Below are positions 12,401 through 24,352 of a DNA stretch of 64,000 bases, piece by piece (position 1 is the stretch's first letter; the number at the start of each line of letters is the position of its first letter). This DNA comes from Symbiodinium natans. Its lineage: Eukaryota > Sar > Dinophyceae > Suessiales > Symbiodiniaceae. Under the pieces are notes generated by a model that was given only the letters and a program-made list of their open reading frames with translations, made no database searches and was not told where the DNA came from. The stretch spans positions 333,501 to 397,500 of the forward strand of contig CAJNDS010002274.1 of assembly GCA_905221605.1 (NCBI GenBank). Direction: 5' to 3'. Both the position numbers and the translations under genes were made by a program.

Positions 12401-13376
12401 AAGTGGCGCTTGGCACTTGAGCCGAATGAGAGTTTTGCGAAGTCTCAGGGGAGTGCGCGAAGCGGCGCTGGAGGACCTGCTTCACACGCCCCTCTTTGAG
12501 ACTTGGAACTCCCAGCAGTCAAAGTGGGTGTGTGGCTGCACGGACCTCAACAGCCGGGATCTCAGCCTCTGAGGCAACCGCAGTCGAATGAAAGAGTCGA
12601 GCTGTCTTTGAGCTGTCTTCTTTGACCTACTTTTGCTTCGAGGCTGGTGCGCGGTAGGTCCTGGTGCGCGTCGGGGTCTGAATCGCTTGCATGGCCGGCG
12701 AGTAAACTGGAATGCTTACTGCGACGACGCTGAGATTGCACAGCAGCACCTGGATGGCATATGAATCTGCGAAAAAAAACCACCTTTTTTTCTTGTTCCA
12801 CTCCATTCTCAAACCTGGCGACGACTCGGGGCCCGGGTGATGGGACCATGGGAGCTCAGGTTCTTTGTCGAGCTCTGTGCCGTCTTCCGTGAGCGGGACA
12901 AATACTGGCACGGCAACTTGGAAGGGAGCCCCGTCTTTGAGCTCGAGCTGCATGATGTGCCTTGCCTGTTTGGCACCCGGCTCCTACCCGGCAACTGTTC
13001 ACAAAAAAAAAAGATGGTGCCTGGCAGACGGTTGAAACTACCCATGAGAAATTTCAATTACGAGACGTGCGCAAGTCGAGGTGCAGTTCCAGCTCTGTGA
13101 ACTGGCCCCTTTGATGATCAATGAGTCGAGTTGCAAGCCGAAGTGAAGCTTCACGGGGGGAATTTGGCTCTGGGGCCTTTTCGAACCCCTATGAAAGTAT
13201 ATTCCGTAGAGCTTAGGAGTATGGAGGACAGTGAGTAAGTCCCACGAGCCGATGGAGCCGAGGACAAGTACGAGCGAGAGAGGAAGCAACCAGGGCACGT
13301 GCGGGCGTACCAGCCGCCGAAGACCTGGGACAGCCAGACGGACGCCGCTTCTTTGCACGTAAAGGACTGTATGTAA
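9493..13376 (+). CDS. 5-hmdU DNA kinase/aGPT helical-domain protein (multi-exon, 5' end and middle unresolved)
   Basis: Exons read in order on +: 9493-9564 (DFYDFMRRREGLRRRREV); 9802-9903 (HWTNDHIMARIRLTNVKRED then DRTTRVMRKL); 10023-10099 (HPELKELRKIPPHSWDFNL); 10190 to about 10304 (FNFALWRAFGTDAFAESIGF); about 10320-10438 (VVEAAKRRWSMGLFNYTDAY); 12179-12239 (VPGYGGTGFLAKELVQ); 12474 to about 12551 (DLLHTPLFETW..KWVCGCTD); 12860-12956 (ELCAVFRERDKYWHGNLEG, ending ELELHD); 13081-13104 (VQFQLCEL); 13263-13376 (DKYERERKQPGH to stop TAA). Joins at 9564/9802, 10099/10190, 12239/12474, 12956/13081 and 13104/13263 are in phase, using GT, GC and GA donors. From memory, the family shows the same order: WT.D.I....LTNV.REDDRTTR, N..L.R.FGT, G-[FY]-G-F, and a final D[IV]QF.LCE.DKYER. 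Phage relatives act on 5-hydroxymethyl-pyrimidines in DNA. Exons between 10.44 and 12.18 kb are missing; NCVERALRPL at about 11216 sits where one is expected. Alternative: a helical-domain relative without catalytic activity. Confidence 0.6.
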
Positions 13377-13851
13377 GACATTGCAAAGAGCCGCTGCTCG
13401 AGTGCTTCGCTGCTTTTCACGACATACACGTCGTTTGTGAGTACCGCAGTGGTTGACTGGTTGACCAGTTTTTTTTTACTTCGTTTCTGGATATGCAATG
13501 AAGAGTCATTGTGGGTTTAGGGCCCATGACCAGGGAGCTTCCGACATGTTTCCATACGCCATCGGCACCTCTCAGTGCCTCTCAGTGCCTGAGGCCTCCG
13601 AGGCAGCGCGCGCGCCCCTGGAGGCATGCAGGGCGCAAAGAGCGCCTGCTCCGCCGAAGCCCTCCGAGGTGGGGCCCCCCAAGATGCTAAGCGTTAACGC
13701 CGAACGCAGTGGGGAAATGCAACTTTGCTCAAAATCAAAGGCGACTGTAGCATGGTGTGGCCTGACGCCAGGCAAGGAGTTTGACCAGGGGGCGGCAGAA
13801 TGAAGTGGTGGAGGAGCCAGTAGTTCGGAGCAGGGTTTTCGGTTATTCCTC
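13377..13851. other. downstream DNA, no gene called
   Basis: Follows the stop of the hmdU-kinase-like gene. An ATG frame from 13498 to 13803 is open but alanine/proline-rich, with no recognisable domain. Confidence 0.3.
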
Positions 13852-13992
13852 ATGCGCCTGAAGCATTCAGACTCAGAGGACCTGGAAGAAGAGAAGCATG
13901 AGAAGCGCTTAAGTACTGCCCTCGACATCTTCTTCGCTGAAGTCGACCGCAATGTTGCCCAGCAAGCAGACGAATTGGAGGAGATCCCCTAA
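13852..13992 (+). CDS. candidate short acidic/helical exon, unknown
   Basis: An ATG frame of 46 codons ending in TAA, very rich in E, D, K and L (LKHSDSEDLEEEKHEKRL, later FFAEVDRNVAQQADELEEIP). It reads like the coiled-coil or acidic C-terminus of a protein and is clearly better than the overlapping antisense frame. It might be the last exon of a gene downstream of the hmdU-kinase-like gene, or a small gene of its own. No family is recognised. Confidence 0.3.
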   Translation: MRLKHSDSEDLEEEKHEKRLSTALDIFFAEVDRNVAQQADELEEIP

Positions 13993-16865
13993 GCCAAGGA
14001 AAGGTGTGGCCAAGCATGTGTCGGTGAGCAGGTCCAGGCAGAAGTCCAAAAATTCGAATGAAAGCCTCACACGTGGCGAGCCAAAAAAGAGTGCATGAAG
14101 GCCTCCCCTTTGCAGGCCTTTGCATTCCACTCCTTTATTGAGCCCTGATCTACAAGTGTGCTGATTGTTTGTAAGTACCTTGTAGAGCTGCATAGCTTAC
14201 GGTGGCAGATTAGATCAGATGACCCTGCATAGACTGCCCCACAATCTACCCTACAGTCAAAGGCAACAGGACCCCCCTGCAGGCTGGAGTTGTGAAAGTA
14301 CTCGCAGTGCAGACTTTGGACAGAGGGCTCAAAAAGACTTTGTAATTTCTTGTAATTTCTTGTAATTCTATTGTGCGCCTTTTCAATTGAAGATGCTCGA
14401 CCGAGTCGACCGAGCAGCCATGCAGCTGATCCAAAGCGCAGCACGATTGGTTTCGCAGAAAAGAGGCTCTCCCGTTGTCAACCTGACAGGCACATGCTAG
14501 GGGTTGGGCATCAGCATCAAGGGCTTGGGGAAGTTTGAAAGCTTATCCTTTCGAAATATCGGGAAGCCACTGTACTTTCCAGGGATCAGTTGACTGTGGG
14601 GTGCTTTCAAGGTCACTCAGAGTCATTCAGAATTTCAAGAATCAAGCTTGCCTGCCTCCGGAGGAGAAGCATCGGGGCCGCAAGCAGAGCGTACTCCAGG
14701 CTGACCAGAAGCGTCTCGTGCCGGCTCGGGGTTGAGTGCATGTATTAAACTTCATGATGTGCTGCTGCGAGTTGGAGGCGAGATGTTGAGCTAAGGTTCC
14801 TGACAGCTGTAAAGGCCACGATGCTTCGACTGTGCGACTGTTGTGCAGGCTCGAAACCTTGGAGATGCAAAGGACGCAGGTCCATCCGTGTATGTGTCCA
14901 TCTCAGCCTTGGCAGCCATGGATCATCGCCGGGGTTTTGCTGCAGTTCTCCTGACAGACCAGTTGCTCTGAGCCTCTTTGAGCACTAGAGGGGCGCATGG
15001 AGTGACCCCACAGTTGATTTCCATAACTCGAGATGCTTGATTTCTAGGATCCCCTTTCCAGGTGGAGTCTCAAAGGGAAGAGGAGGAAGCCAACGAGCCG
15101 GGTCACCCAGTTCGACTGACGCCGGAACTTGATTCTAGTCTTGCCGCTCTCGCAGTCAGGAGACGCCATGTTCTAGCAGAGTCTGGCAGCACCCACGCAG
15201 TGCGAAATCCTGCAGTTCTGACATGTGTCGCGACTCTTGAGGGCTCATCTGCAAGATTCTGCAAGTTGTGTTCTCGCACAACCTCCGTAGCCGCCCTCCA
15301 GCAAGCTCAGCGGCATCTTCGCTCAGAACTTGAAGAGTCAGATTGGGGGTTGGTGCCAGAACACCAGTCCACGGGTGGCATGAACAGTATTCCACGGAAT
15401 GCAAAAAGTGCAATACCGACAGTGGCTTTGGAATATCTATCAAAAAGGGCACAAAACGGCGGACCAGAACTGCCCAGGTTGCTTCACGCGTTGGAGAGCA
15501 AGCTTGGCCGCAGCCCCCAGTACTGACCGAGAGTCGACTCTGATGGAGTTTAGGGAGCTTAGGCTCAAAGCCTCCCAGGAGCTTCGCGCATCCCCTCCTG
15601 AGGCTACAACTTCTCATTGCCAGAGGTGTAATGCCGCCTGGCCAATGGAATTGCTGCTGCCTCTTTTTCATTGCGCGCGCGGGAAACCCTGGGGCACCTA
15701 CCAGTAGGGGCTTTGCACAAACCTACCGAGGCTCGACACCCATTGAAGCCTCTTTTTTTGTCAGGTCGCCTCAAGAATCAGTGACGGGCTCGGTGGCGGA
15801 AGGAACGCTCCTGCTGCCAACCGAGAAAACGGAAGTTTCTCAGTTCTTAGTTTCTGTGGTTTAAGGTTGTGTGTGTGGGTGTGGGACTATCTATTTTTGG
15901 CCAAATGTTCTCACTTTCCTTTTGCCAGTCCTCGTTTGGATTGGCGTGCGATCTCGTTGTCCTTGCTTGTCCGACTCGGGCACGTTGCAATCAATAAACT
16001 TAATAAGCCATCACATGGACCCCAAATGGGATATCCAAGCTTGATTTCCCTCATGGCTGGCCTGGTGGATCACAAGGTTACAGAGATAGTTGTTGAGACG
16101 CTCAGTTGCTCAGCGGCAGAAGAGCCACGCACATCAACAACTTAGGCAGGAACTTGTCTGACAGTGGTGAGAAGCAAGATCGAGCTGCTAACCAGCGAAG
16201 TCTATCGTGTCAAGGCATGCGTCTCCACAAACTCCACCCCAAGTCGAACACTAAATGGTGCGATGCACATTCGCATTTGCATTACATGGCGTTTGCCTCA
16301 AGTTGGCATCCTAAACGCCTGAGCCTTCACCCACATCATGAGAGACATATGCTTTTAGTTAACAGGCTCTATCCCAGGACCGACGCGCCCCTTACAACAC
16401 TTGCACGCCCCTGCCGATGTGGATCCTTCGGCCCTGCCGCTCTGATGCCGGCAAAGAGCGAGCCGAAAGAAATGCCGAAGGCCCGGCAGCTTGGTTTTTT
16501 GAGGGGGCCAGGGCGGAGGGGGTGGCAACGGTCGTTTAGCTTGGCTGCAACAAGTTCTCCGAGCCACATCGCAGGCAGATCCGCCGGTGGATGCCAAGGG
16601 CAGACAGGCCCGACCTTTCGAGAAACAATGCAAGAAGCACAGTGAAGCCACCAGACATGGCAAGCTACGCATGCTGGTGCCAGGCTGCTTCCAGCTCCTC
16701 CAGACCCGAGGTGCTTTCCTTGAAATGTTGTCAACGTGAGCGCACGAGCGCATGTGCCCATGGATGAGCAGGCAGAAGTTCCCATGAGCAACTATGCCTT
16801 CTTTGTAAAGTGCGCGGCCTTGCCCCCCGCCCTTCTGCTGACATCATGTAAAGTGTGTCACGAAG
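13993..16865. other. ambiguous DNA with competing + frames
   Basis: A threefold 11-bp direct repeat (TTGTAATTTC) lies at 14340-14370. A + frame ending at 14735 (lysine/arginine-rich tail) and a 154-codon + frame at 15062-15526 are open, but another + frame over 15399-15707 (containing CPGCFTRWR) is equally protein-like. I cannot choose between them and call no gene. Confidence 0.3.
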
Positions 16866-18893
16866 GTACACATACTCCAATGAGTGCGCTTTGCTTGCCT
16901 ACAACTTCCACGAGCTTGTATCCAAGCTGGGAATCTTCGAGAGCTTTGCGTACAGGCCCTCGGCTCTTGGAGTGGCTCCGGGCTGCCGCCTAGCCCATTT
17001 CAATCGAAGAGTTCAAAGGGGGCTAATTGGGGAGGGTCTGCTCTCAACTTCGACGTCAATTGCCACCCCCAATTGCTGTCTTCTGTCTTGTAGGCACGAC
17101 CATCGCCTAATCAGCGTCACGCTCGCGTACATTCTATACCGCTACCAGGCAGCCGCTGCTCGTAGACTCTCGCAGAATGGCAAGAGCACAGAGAAGCCAT
17201 CGAAAAGAAATAGAAGAGCAAGAGTGGCAGGTGCACCATTGCGACATGGCCTTGGACTTGGCCTTGACGCTGGTGTACTTGGAGGTGCCCTCAAGACTGG
17301 GGTCTTGTTCGCGCAATTGAGTTAATTGCGGGCCTTTTCCTGGGGCCGCAAACATTCAGACGTACATTGAATGGGCCAGTTTGACAAGTGGAGTTGCATA
17401 AACAATTGCGGAGCTCCTTGAAAATCATCCGGGGAGAGTGTGGGGGGTCAGCACGTGGACCAATATTCGCGGGTTGTTCACAGCGGCCATCGTGAAAAAC
17501 CCAATTTGGGCCCTTGTTCCTCACGTGATGCGACGACAAGGTTTGCACGTGCCCCTCTCTTTAGACTCTTAAGCATTAAATGCTTTTTATGGCTCGTGCT
17601 TGCCTGGGCAGAGCGCAGGGGTTGATGTTTGTTCATCTCCTCGTTCCTGCCGGATGCCCCCTAGAATTTCCGAAGCCCGAAGCCCGCATGTGATACATCG
17701 TCGATGTACCCAGTGTCACACCATTGCAACGTGCAAAACATTGCGATCGATTGTGGCTCATTTCTTGATTTGGCACAGTTTTCATCACGAAGATCACACC
17801 ACGGCATTTGAGGGCTTTGGCTGGTGATGGGAGTTCAATGGTTCCAAGCAGGACCTCAGCGGCCAAGTTGAGGCCAAGCCAGAGCTGCGCGAGCCGTTTA
17901 CCGAGATGGTGGCGGTGTGACTGCGTTGTTGTCGTGTGCTGTACTGTTTGTGCCAAGGATATGTTTGTGTTAAATTTTGGGGCCTATATGGGGAGCTCTG
18001 CTCAGGCGATGCCGAGATGCCTTCAATTTGATCTGCGCCTTGTCTGCAGGGCAGCTGACAGAAGCTCTGCGACATTCTGCGATTGAGCTGTCGCCCAGGT
18101 TACATGGCGTTTCTTGCACATGCATTCAACTCGGACCGACCGATTCGACTCGCCGACTGGCCGGAGCCTGATGCTGATCCCGTTGGGCCGTTAGGGCCTA
18201 AATTTCCTGACAGAGGAGCCTGCCAGAACCTGGGCTTTCTTGTTCATTAGGTTCAAAGAGATCGGCTGGCGATCCTTCAAGAATTGCCTGAGCCTAAATG
18301 CTGAGAAGCTCAACAGACTTGACCGCATGAGTTGGGCAAGTCCACCGGATTACTGGCTGAGGTCACCAGTTGAATGCCTACGTATTCTTTCTCTTTTCAC
18401 AAGCTGGGGCCTTGACCCTGTGCAACGTTTTGTAGCGCTTGCAGCGTTTATCAACTCTGCAGTGTATTGCCGGTGGCCTCAATGTGGTGCGCGCGAGGTC
18501 CGTGGATTCAAACTTCGGGTGAATGAAAGTCAGGTGAAGAGGCACCTTTTCATTCTATTCCATTCTGTCCATCAGTCTGGCCTTCTGTCGAAGTTTGAAT
18601 TTTGCAAACATGTCGCGGAAAGAGGTACATCCAGAAGCTCTGCAGTGTCCCAAGCCAAGCACAGACGGCGTCCTGAGAGGAACCTCCTGAGCTTTGCATG
18701 GCTGCAAGAAGCTCTGTAGGCTCAGATTCAGTGGCCCTTCTTAAGAGGCCTGGTGGCAGGTTTCCTTTGGCTGGCAAAGCGCCGGCCGCATCGGACCATC
18801 CGGGAGAAAAGATGGCAGCTGGTGCGCTCGCAAGCTGCTCACACGGCTTTGCGTCCATTCAGAGCAGTTGTTGTTGCAGCCAGAATTGAATAG
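16866..18893 (+). CDS. unidentified multi-exon gene (exon cluster)
   Basis: Two exons join well. 16866-16955 (YTYSNECALLAYNFHELVSK, ending ESFAY plus two bases) joins 17094-17148 (HDHRLISVTLAYILYRYQ, after a strong TTCTGTCTTGTAG acceptor); phase 2 plus 1 restores an Arg codon. Further + exons follow: about 17192-17279 (KEIEEQEWQVHHCDMALDLA); 17452-17540 (TWTNIRGLFTAAIVKNPIWA, ending VPHVMRRQ); 17831-17908 (EFNGSKQDLSGQVEAKPELR); 18099 to about 18170 or beyond (YMAFLAHAFNSDRPIRLADW); 18251-18361 (KEIGWRSFKNCLSLNAEKLN, then a GT donor); and a last exon 18732-18893 (FLRGLVAGFLWLAKRRP to stop TAG). The last exon carries one short hydrophobic stretch. I do not recognise the family. The full chain of joins is not resolved. 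Confidence 0.4.
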
Positions 18894-19509
18894 TGGCAGA
18901 AGACTGCCTGCAGTTAGACGGCCAGTGGATATGGGCGTGGTGGCTTTTTTTTACTTGTGGCTTTGTGTGTCCTGAACCTGATTCTTGGGCACGGGCCGGG
19001 TTTGTTGGTTTCCTGGCGACCTTATATTATTGAGTTTCAGAAACATGCCGCTCTATTGCAAACCCCTTTTCTTTGTTGAGTTTGGGCTAAATTGCGCTCT
19101 ATTGCGAACCACACTAATCAAACCTCACATTAAGTGCGTTCGCTGCGGCTCAGGTTTGAGGGTACGGGGCCACCGGGCCATACCGGGCCACCCCAAAGGG
19201 GTGCCCTGCTTGTTAAGAGTGAGCCGAGAGCCCCCCATGGTTAAACCATGCCCCTAGGAGATGGCCAGGACGAGGCCTGGGCAACTTGGGCCCCTTTGGA
19301 TTCTCGTAGCATTACTGAGAAGCACACCGCCATAACTCAGTTTGTTGCACCATTAAGATGACCATTTTCTTAGTGAGACCGTTTGAAAGAAAAGGAGCCG
19401 CGTTTGTGCACATGCGGTTCACAGCTGCAGGAGTGCGATGAGGAGCCGAATGGAAGGCCTGAGGCCGGGACACAGACCACGGACCCATTTTGTATCTTCG
19501 CATCTTTAG
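18894..19509. other. unannotated DNA
   Basis: No gene seen. It contains GGGCCACC direct repeats at about 19168-19190. Probably the 3' flank of the preceding gene and intergenic DNA. Confidence 0.3.
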
Positions 19510-19655
19510 GGGCACAGGCTGGCTTCAAGGGTGCCAATGGCATCTTTATCGACTACATGTCCCGCAAGGCTCGCAGCAGGCATCCAATGCCAGAGTCTGA
19601 GCGTCATGAAATGGCACGAAGCAACGAGCTCAATGAAGTCGAGCTACAAAGTTGA
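19510..19655 (+). CDS. candidate terminal exon, unknown protein
   Basis: Begins after a TTTAG acceptor at 19509 and stays open to TGA at 19653. It reads AQAGFKGANGIFIDYMSRKA and then a charged tail (PMPESERHEMARSNELNE). Composition resembles a real soluble C-terminus. Another + frame at about 19854-19979 (KIAQQVSRSEAAVAVLGFAV), flanked by CAG and GT, could be a further exon. No domain is recognised. Confidence 0.3.
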
Positions 19656-22600
19656 CGCAAAATTGAGTCCGAACATCTGAAACACTCGAGGATGCGATGG
19701 CTGCAGGGGGACCAGAAGTCAAGGCCGGAGATGGCCCACGCAACTTGTGATGTTTTCATTCGATGTGTGCGCGCGATCTCCACATGCGATTTTGCACAGC
19801 CTGCGCATGCCCGACGCCTGCATTGACTTCTGCCTTTTTGAGCCTTGCTTCCAGGCAGAAGATCGCACAGCAGGTGTCGAGGAGCGAGGCAGCTGTGGCT
19901 GTGTTGGGGTTTGCTGTAGCGAAGATTTCTTCCTCGTGCTCGAGTGGAGGCTGGCAACAAAATGCTCCGGAGCTACAAGGTCGTTTGTGCACGTCATTGC
20001 GTTATGTCAGTCAGGTCACGTTGCCCGTTCTGAGTTGGACCTTGTTCGGCCATGTTCTAAGTTCAAGTGTCCGCACGGCAAGTTTCGGCCCAAGCGCATG
20101 CCCGATCGGGAAGATGCGTGCTCGGCCTGCTAGGCCTACTAGGCTTCGAGGAGCGAATATTTTGGATTTTTTTGGACTTGGGTTCAGGTGAGTTGGGGTG
20201 GTGAGGGTGAGACTCTTGGTCGCAGGCACTCTGCAGAATGTGTTCCGAGACTTTCTGGTGAGATGGGACGCACTGCCGCGAAGGAGCATGAAGCATGGCA
20301 GCGTGTACTTTGGAGGCTTGTCCCGTCCTTGCCTAAGAACTGGTACACTTCACTCCGAGCCCAGCATCACTTGGCTCATTTACATATTAGTATACAGTAT
20401 GTACATATACGTATTCTCATTGTCCATGTCTTCATATGCAGTCTGTACATAAACAAACTATGTTTCACACAATGTGTGAATCCCGATATGCCCAAACGGT
20501 GCGCCAATACAAGGGCTTCTTACGTGTAAAAGGGTGTTAGATTTGAGTTGCTCGCGAAGCGCCCGTTCAACGTGCCCGGAAGAAGTCTGGAGCTCCAGTG
20601 GCATCGAAGTCGCTCTTTCGTCACCCATGAAGCTCTTCGAGTCCCCATGTCAGCTCTCACTGCATGGGGTCTGTGCTGGCTTAGGCGGCGACACGCCGCC
20701 AAAGGAGATCCCTACGCTGGGAGCAGCCGGTGGACGGCCCCGGGTCTCGGAGATGACTTTGAAGGACTCTCCTGTAACATCTCAGAGGCAGGAAGGTAAA
20801 AACAGAGCATGTTCGGCGCTGCCTTGGGAGCAGGAGAGGGTGAAGGAATGCCCATATGCCCGCTGGAAGCTGAATTGGACAGTGCTCTGAATGACAAATT
20901 CTCGTGATCTTCAGACTGCTTGCGCCTCCTGCACTGAGGGGATGAGAACGCAAGAGTCCTCGCCAGGCATGAGCTGATGAGCCTGGCACTTTGGCTGCAC
21001 TTGCAGATGCAGGCAATGGCGTGAGAGAATCGAGTGCACTGTGCAGAGATGCTGTGTAGAGGACGTGATCAAGAAGACCGATGTGCCTCCAGGAGTCAGT
21101 TGTCCATGGCGCAGAGCAGAGCATCTCAGAGCTCAGGCTGATTCAGTCTCCCTGAAAGGACCGGTCCTGTTCAACAAGGACTATGACCGGTGCCTGGTCA
21201 CAGAGGAGAGCTGGTCACTTTCGGAGAGGTACAGGCTTTGGTGCAGCTTGACCCTGCGTTCCTGCGCGCGATTCCTAGAGCTTGATCTCGCAAAAAGCAG
21301 GATCTCGAGCGTGCTCAGCCCGTGCTGTCGCATCCCACAAGTTGCACCGGCACAGGCCTCAGATGCCCGCCTGCATCCGCATCACTTTCTGAACGCAGAG
21401 TCTATGCTTCACCCCTTACGCTTCTCCCCCTAAACCGTATATTAAACATCCTAAAACCCTAAATCCTAACCCGAGTTGAGTGTCTCTTCCGAGGCCAGCC
21501 CATCCCCTGGAGCCAGATGCGGAAGGACGAGCTGGAGCCCATCCCGAAGAACCGCCACTTCGGGTGACAAAAGATCAAAAGGGGGTTTAGGTTTTGGGGT
21601 TTGGGGTTTGGGGTTTGGGGGGCTGCGTGGTTTGTATCTGTGTGTGTAGGGTTTAGAGTTTTGGGGTTGGGGGGCGTGGGCGTTGGGGGGCTGATTTTTC
21701 CCTGCACCGAATTGGAAGCTCGGGAAGGGGTTTGGATCTGAGGCCCCAAGGTGCTGTACCCTCCGCTCAGACGTCGGGTGCAAGAGTCGCGGCCGCATCA
21801 GTCGCCATATTTCTGGCAGTCGAGAAACGAGCAGTTCTGGCAGCATTTCCTGTGACACCGGTGTCGTTGTTCCGTGTTCATTCCTGCATGTTTTATGGGG
21901 TTGGAAGATGATTTTGTGGCCCCCCTTTCCCATCTTCCCCAAATGTAATTATAATTGCATCCAAAGATGGCCCCCGCCGATGCCTACATTTAATGACTGA
22001 CATATGTGCAATTGCAGGGTGGGATATTTGAAGTACCTTGAAGTACATAGTTTCGTTTAGGCACAGGCAAGGAGGGGATGTACGGACCTCGTTCCTCGAA
22101 CTTGGCCTGAGCTCGACGGACCATTGGCCCAGAATAGACACAACAACAAGCAGCACAAGCAAGTCGTCTCGATGTCGCGGTTGGCATGTGCCAGGGGTCA
22201 TGCCAATTTATTGTTTCGAGCATCCCCGGATTGAAATGTTGGCGGTGCTGGTGCTCCTTGTTTTATTGTGGGCACTGCGAGGATCAGCGGTTTGTCGGCT
22301 TGTTTTTTGGTGTTGTGGATCAGTTACCTGTACAGAAGCACAGATGTATACCTGCTGTTCTCAATCTATACTCTCCTTGCCAGTGAACATGTACGTTCGC
22401 TTTCAGGGAGGTGCACTTGGCATCCAGCGGGTGAGCTGTCAGCTGTTTATGTCCGACTGTACCGACCCTGCTTTGGCCAATCACGCGTGCTTCTTATGCT
22501 CTTTCTCCACCGTATCGCCATCCTCAGGACATGTCCCTCCGAACGTCCGATATCGACTATGCCCAGCCGAAGAAAGAGCAGCTAGCATGCGTTAGCTGCG

Positions 22601-24244
22601 TTAGCTCCGTACGGCAACCCGTCTCAGAGGCATGCCCGTCATGATGTTGTTCAGGGGTCCCTGTCAGGACTATCCGCCCCAGGAGACGATCTGCCTGCAT
22701 TACAGACTTGTTGACGGCAAGCTATCAGCTACTTGCCGGGAGCACCGCAACAAAACTTTTATTTTCTTGGTATTTCCCTTTCCATTTTTTCTTCCCAAGC
22801 GTTCATTCTCCACGTTCTCGCATTCCGTTTGCATTCGCTTTGCCATTTCTAGAACAACTTTTCTTCGGCTTGTTGACGAAGCCACTCCCACTCTAAGTGC
22901 TGAAGTCACTTGTTTTTCAGCACTCATGTGGCCTTCTGATTGGTGTCGCCAGGTTCGCTTCCTCCGAGTTGCCACCGCAGCCTGAATACAGGCCCACTGC
23001 ATAGGTGTGAGAGAGTTGCAAAATTTCGAGATGTGACGGCTTGTGGGACCTTGCTTTCTGCATTTAACACCCTTCTACTCTAGCAACAGCTACGACTCAG
23101 CGTATCGTATCCGACAGGTGACGTCGACTGTTGAGCAGCTCTGTGAGTAATGAACTGGATGTGGCCTTTATACTGATAAAGTCCAAAGGCTGCACGTGAG
23201 CTGACGGTTGTAACCCAATCTATGCAATCGATTGGAATTTGGCATGCAGTGGCTTGACCTAAGTCCCTGAAACACCCGTGCCAGGGCCTCAGGACGATGC
23301 CCGACGGACGTGGGGGACATCGATGGCTGCGCCGTGCGGCCCGTGGTTCCCGCCTCTCTGTGCGCAGAGCAGAAACTATAGATGATACTACAAATATGAC
23401 ACTCCGAGATTCCGAGCGGGGGAAGAAGAGTCGCTGCACCAAGCAGAACCAAGCAATGGCCCATCGCCTAGGTCCGGCGGCAGTATGGCAGCTCAGCTGC
23501 AACATGTTTGGAGTCACGCCTTTTCGTCACAATCTTTTTCAGCGCTCAACGCTGAGAGGGGCTGGTGACATCCGGCAGTGCGATGTGCAACCGAGGTGAT
23601 ACCATGAGGAGTCTTGCTTGCAGGGATGCGCACGCAAGCAGGTTCAAGTGTGGGTGCCTGCATCCGAGGGTGGAAGACGAGTTCCGCAGCAAGAACAAGG
23701 CCACAAGACATCAAGCAGCCTTTTGCAGTTTCATGCAACTCTCGGTGCTTGCAAAGCTGCATGTTGGAAGTTGGAACTGCTGACCTCTCCAGAACCCAGA
23801 ACTGACGTAATATGACCGTCATGATGCCACAGCGGGAAGTCTGGTAGTTACTGTTTGCATGTAGCTGACCAGTTTCGACGACCTCGACCTGAGCAATTGG
23901 GCGTCCATGAAGGTGAGTGGGCGCAGACACCAGCAGAAGTCGGCTCCATGTCATGTGACTGGGATTGTTCATGCCTGCCAGTGTCTCACTGCCTGCAGGT
24001 GGCCGTCCTGACAACTGACTGAGGGTGGCCATGGCACAAGCCAACCCGACCCCCAGCCCCAGGCGCATGATCATCGTAGAAGGGCCTCCCGTGCAGTTTG
24101 ATCTCCCAAACAAGCATTGTGACGTCTTATGACTGGCCTGGGAAGGCTTCTCCGAATCTGCTGTTCCTGTTGCGACGCGTGCGTTGCAAAGGCAGTTCAC
24201 AGAAGTGCTGCCTCGCCTCCCTTCGCGGCGCTCATCCTTCCAAC
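19656..24244. other. gene-poor stretch with unproven exon-like frames
   Basis: Several + frames are plausible, but none has a recognised family. One is at 20547-20798 (LELQWHRSRSFVTHEAL, ending at a GTAAAA donor), though a competing + frame overlaps it. Others lie near 21.1-21.3 kb and 22.27-22.5 kb, the latter hydrophobic (FLVLWISYLYRSTDVYLLF). Telomere-like CCCTAAA fragments occur at 21424-21475 and GGTTTGGGG repeats at 21590-21620. They are too short to be telomere and look like intronic simple sequence. Confidence 0.3.
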
Positions 24245-24352
24245 ATGGGAGACGAAAGAGCCGGCGCGACCATGACCGCCGAAGGGAAAACTAATGTCGA
24301 CTTGGAAGCTTGTTGGATGGCCCTTCCTTGTTCATTGTTTCTGGGGGAGGGG
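24245..24352 (+). CDS. candidate first coding exon (MGDERAGATM)
   Basis: An ATG frame reading MGDERAGATMTAEGKTNVDL and then a hydrophobic stretch, with a GTAAGG donor at about 24353, two codons before an in-frame stop. A plausible start exon. No downstream partner was identified in the following AT-rich DNA. Confidence 0.22.

Noticed and set aside
20072-20132. GCC2/GCC3-like cysteine motif (FKCPHGKFRPKR...ACSAC)
   Set aside because: Too short and isolated; no neighbouring repeats or splice structure to support it.
21424-21475. Telomere-like CCCTAAA motifs
   Set aside because: Only a few degenerate copies, not an array; such fragments are common in dinoflagellate introns.
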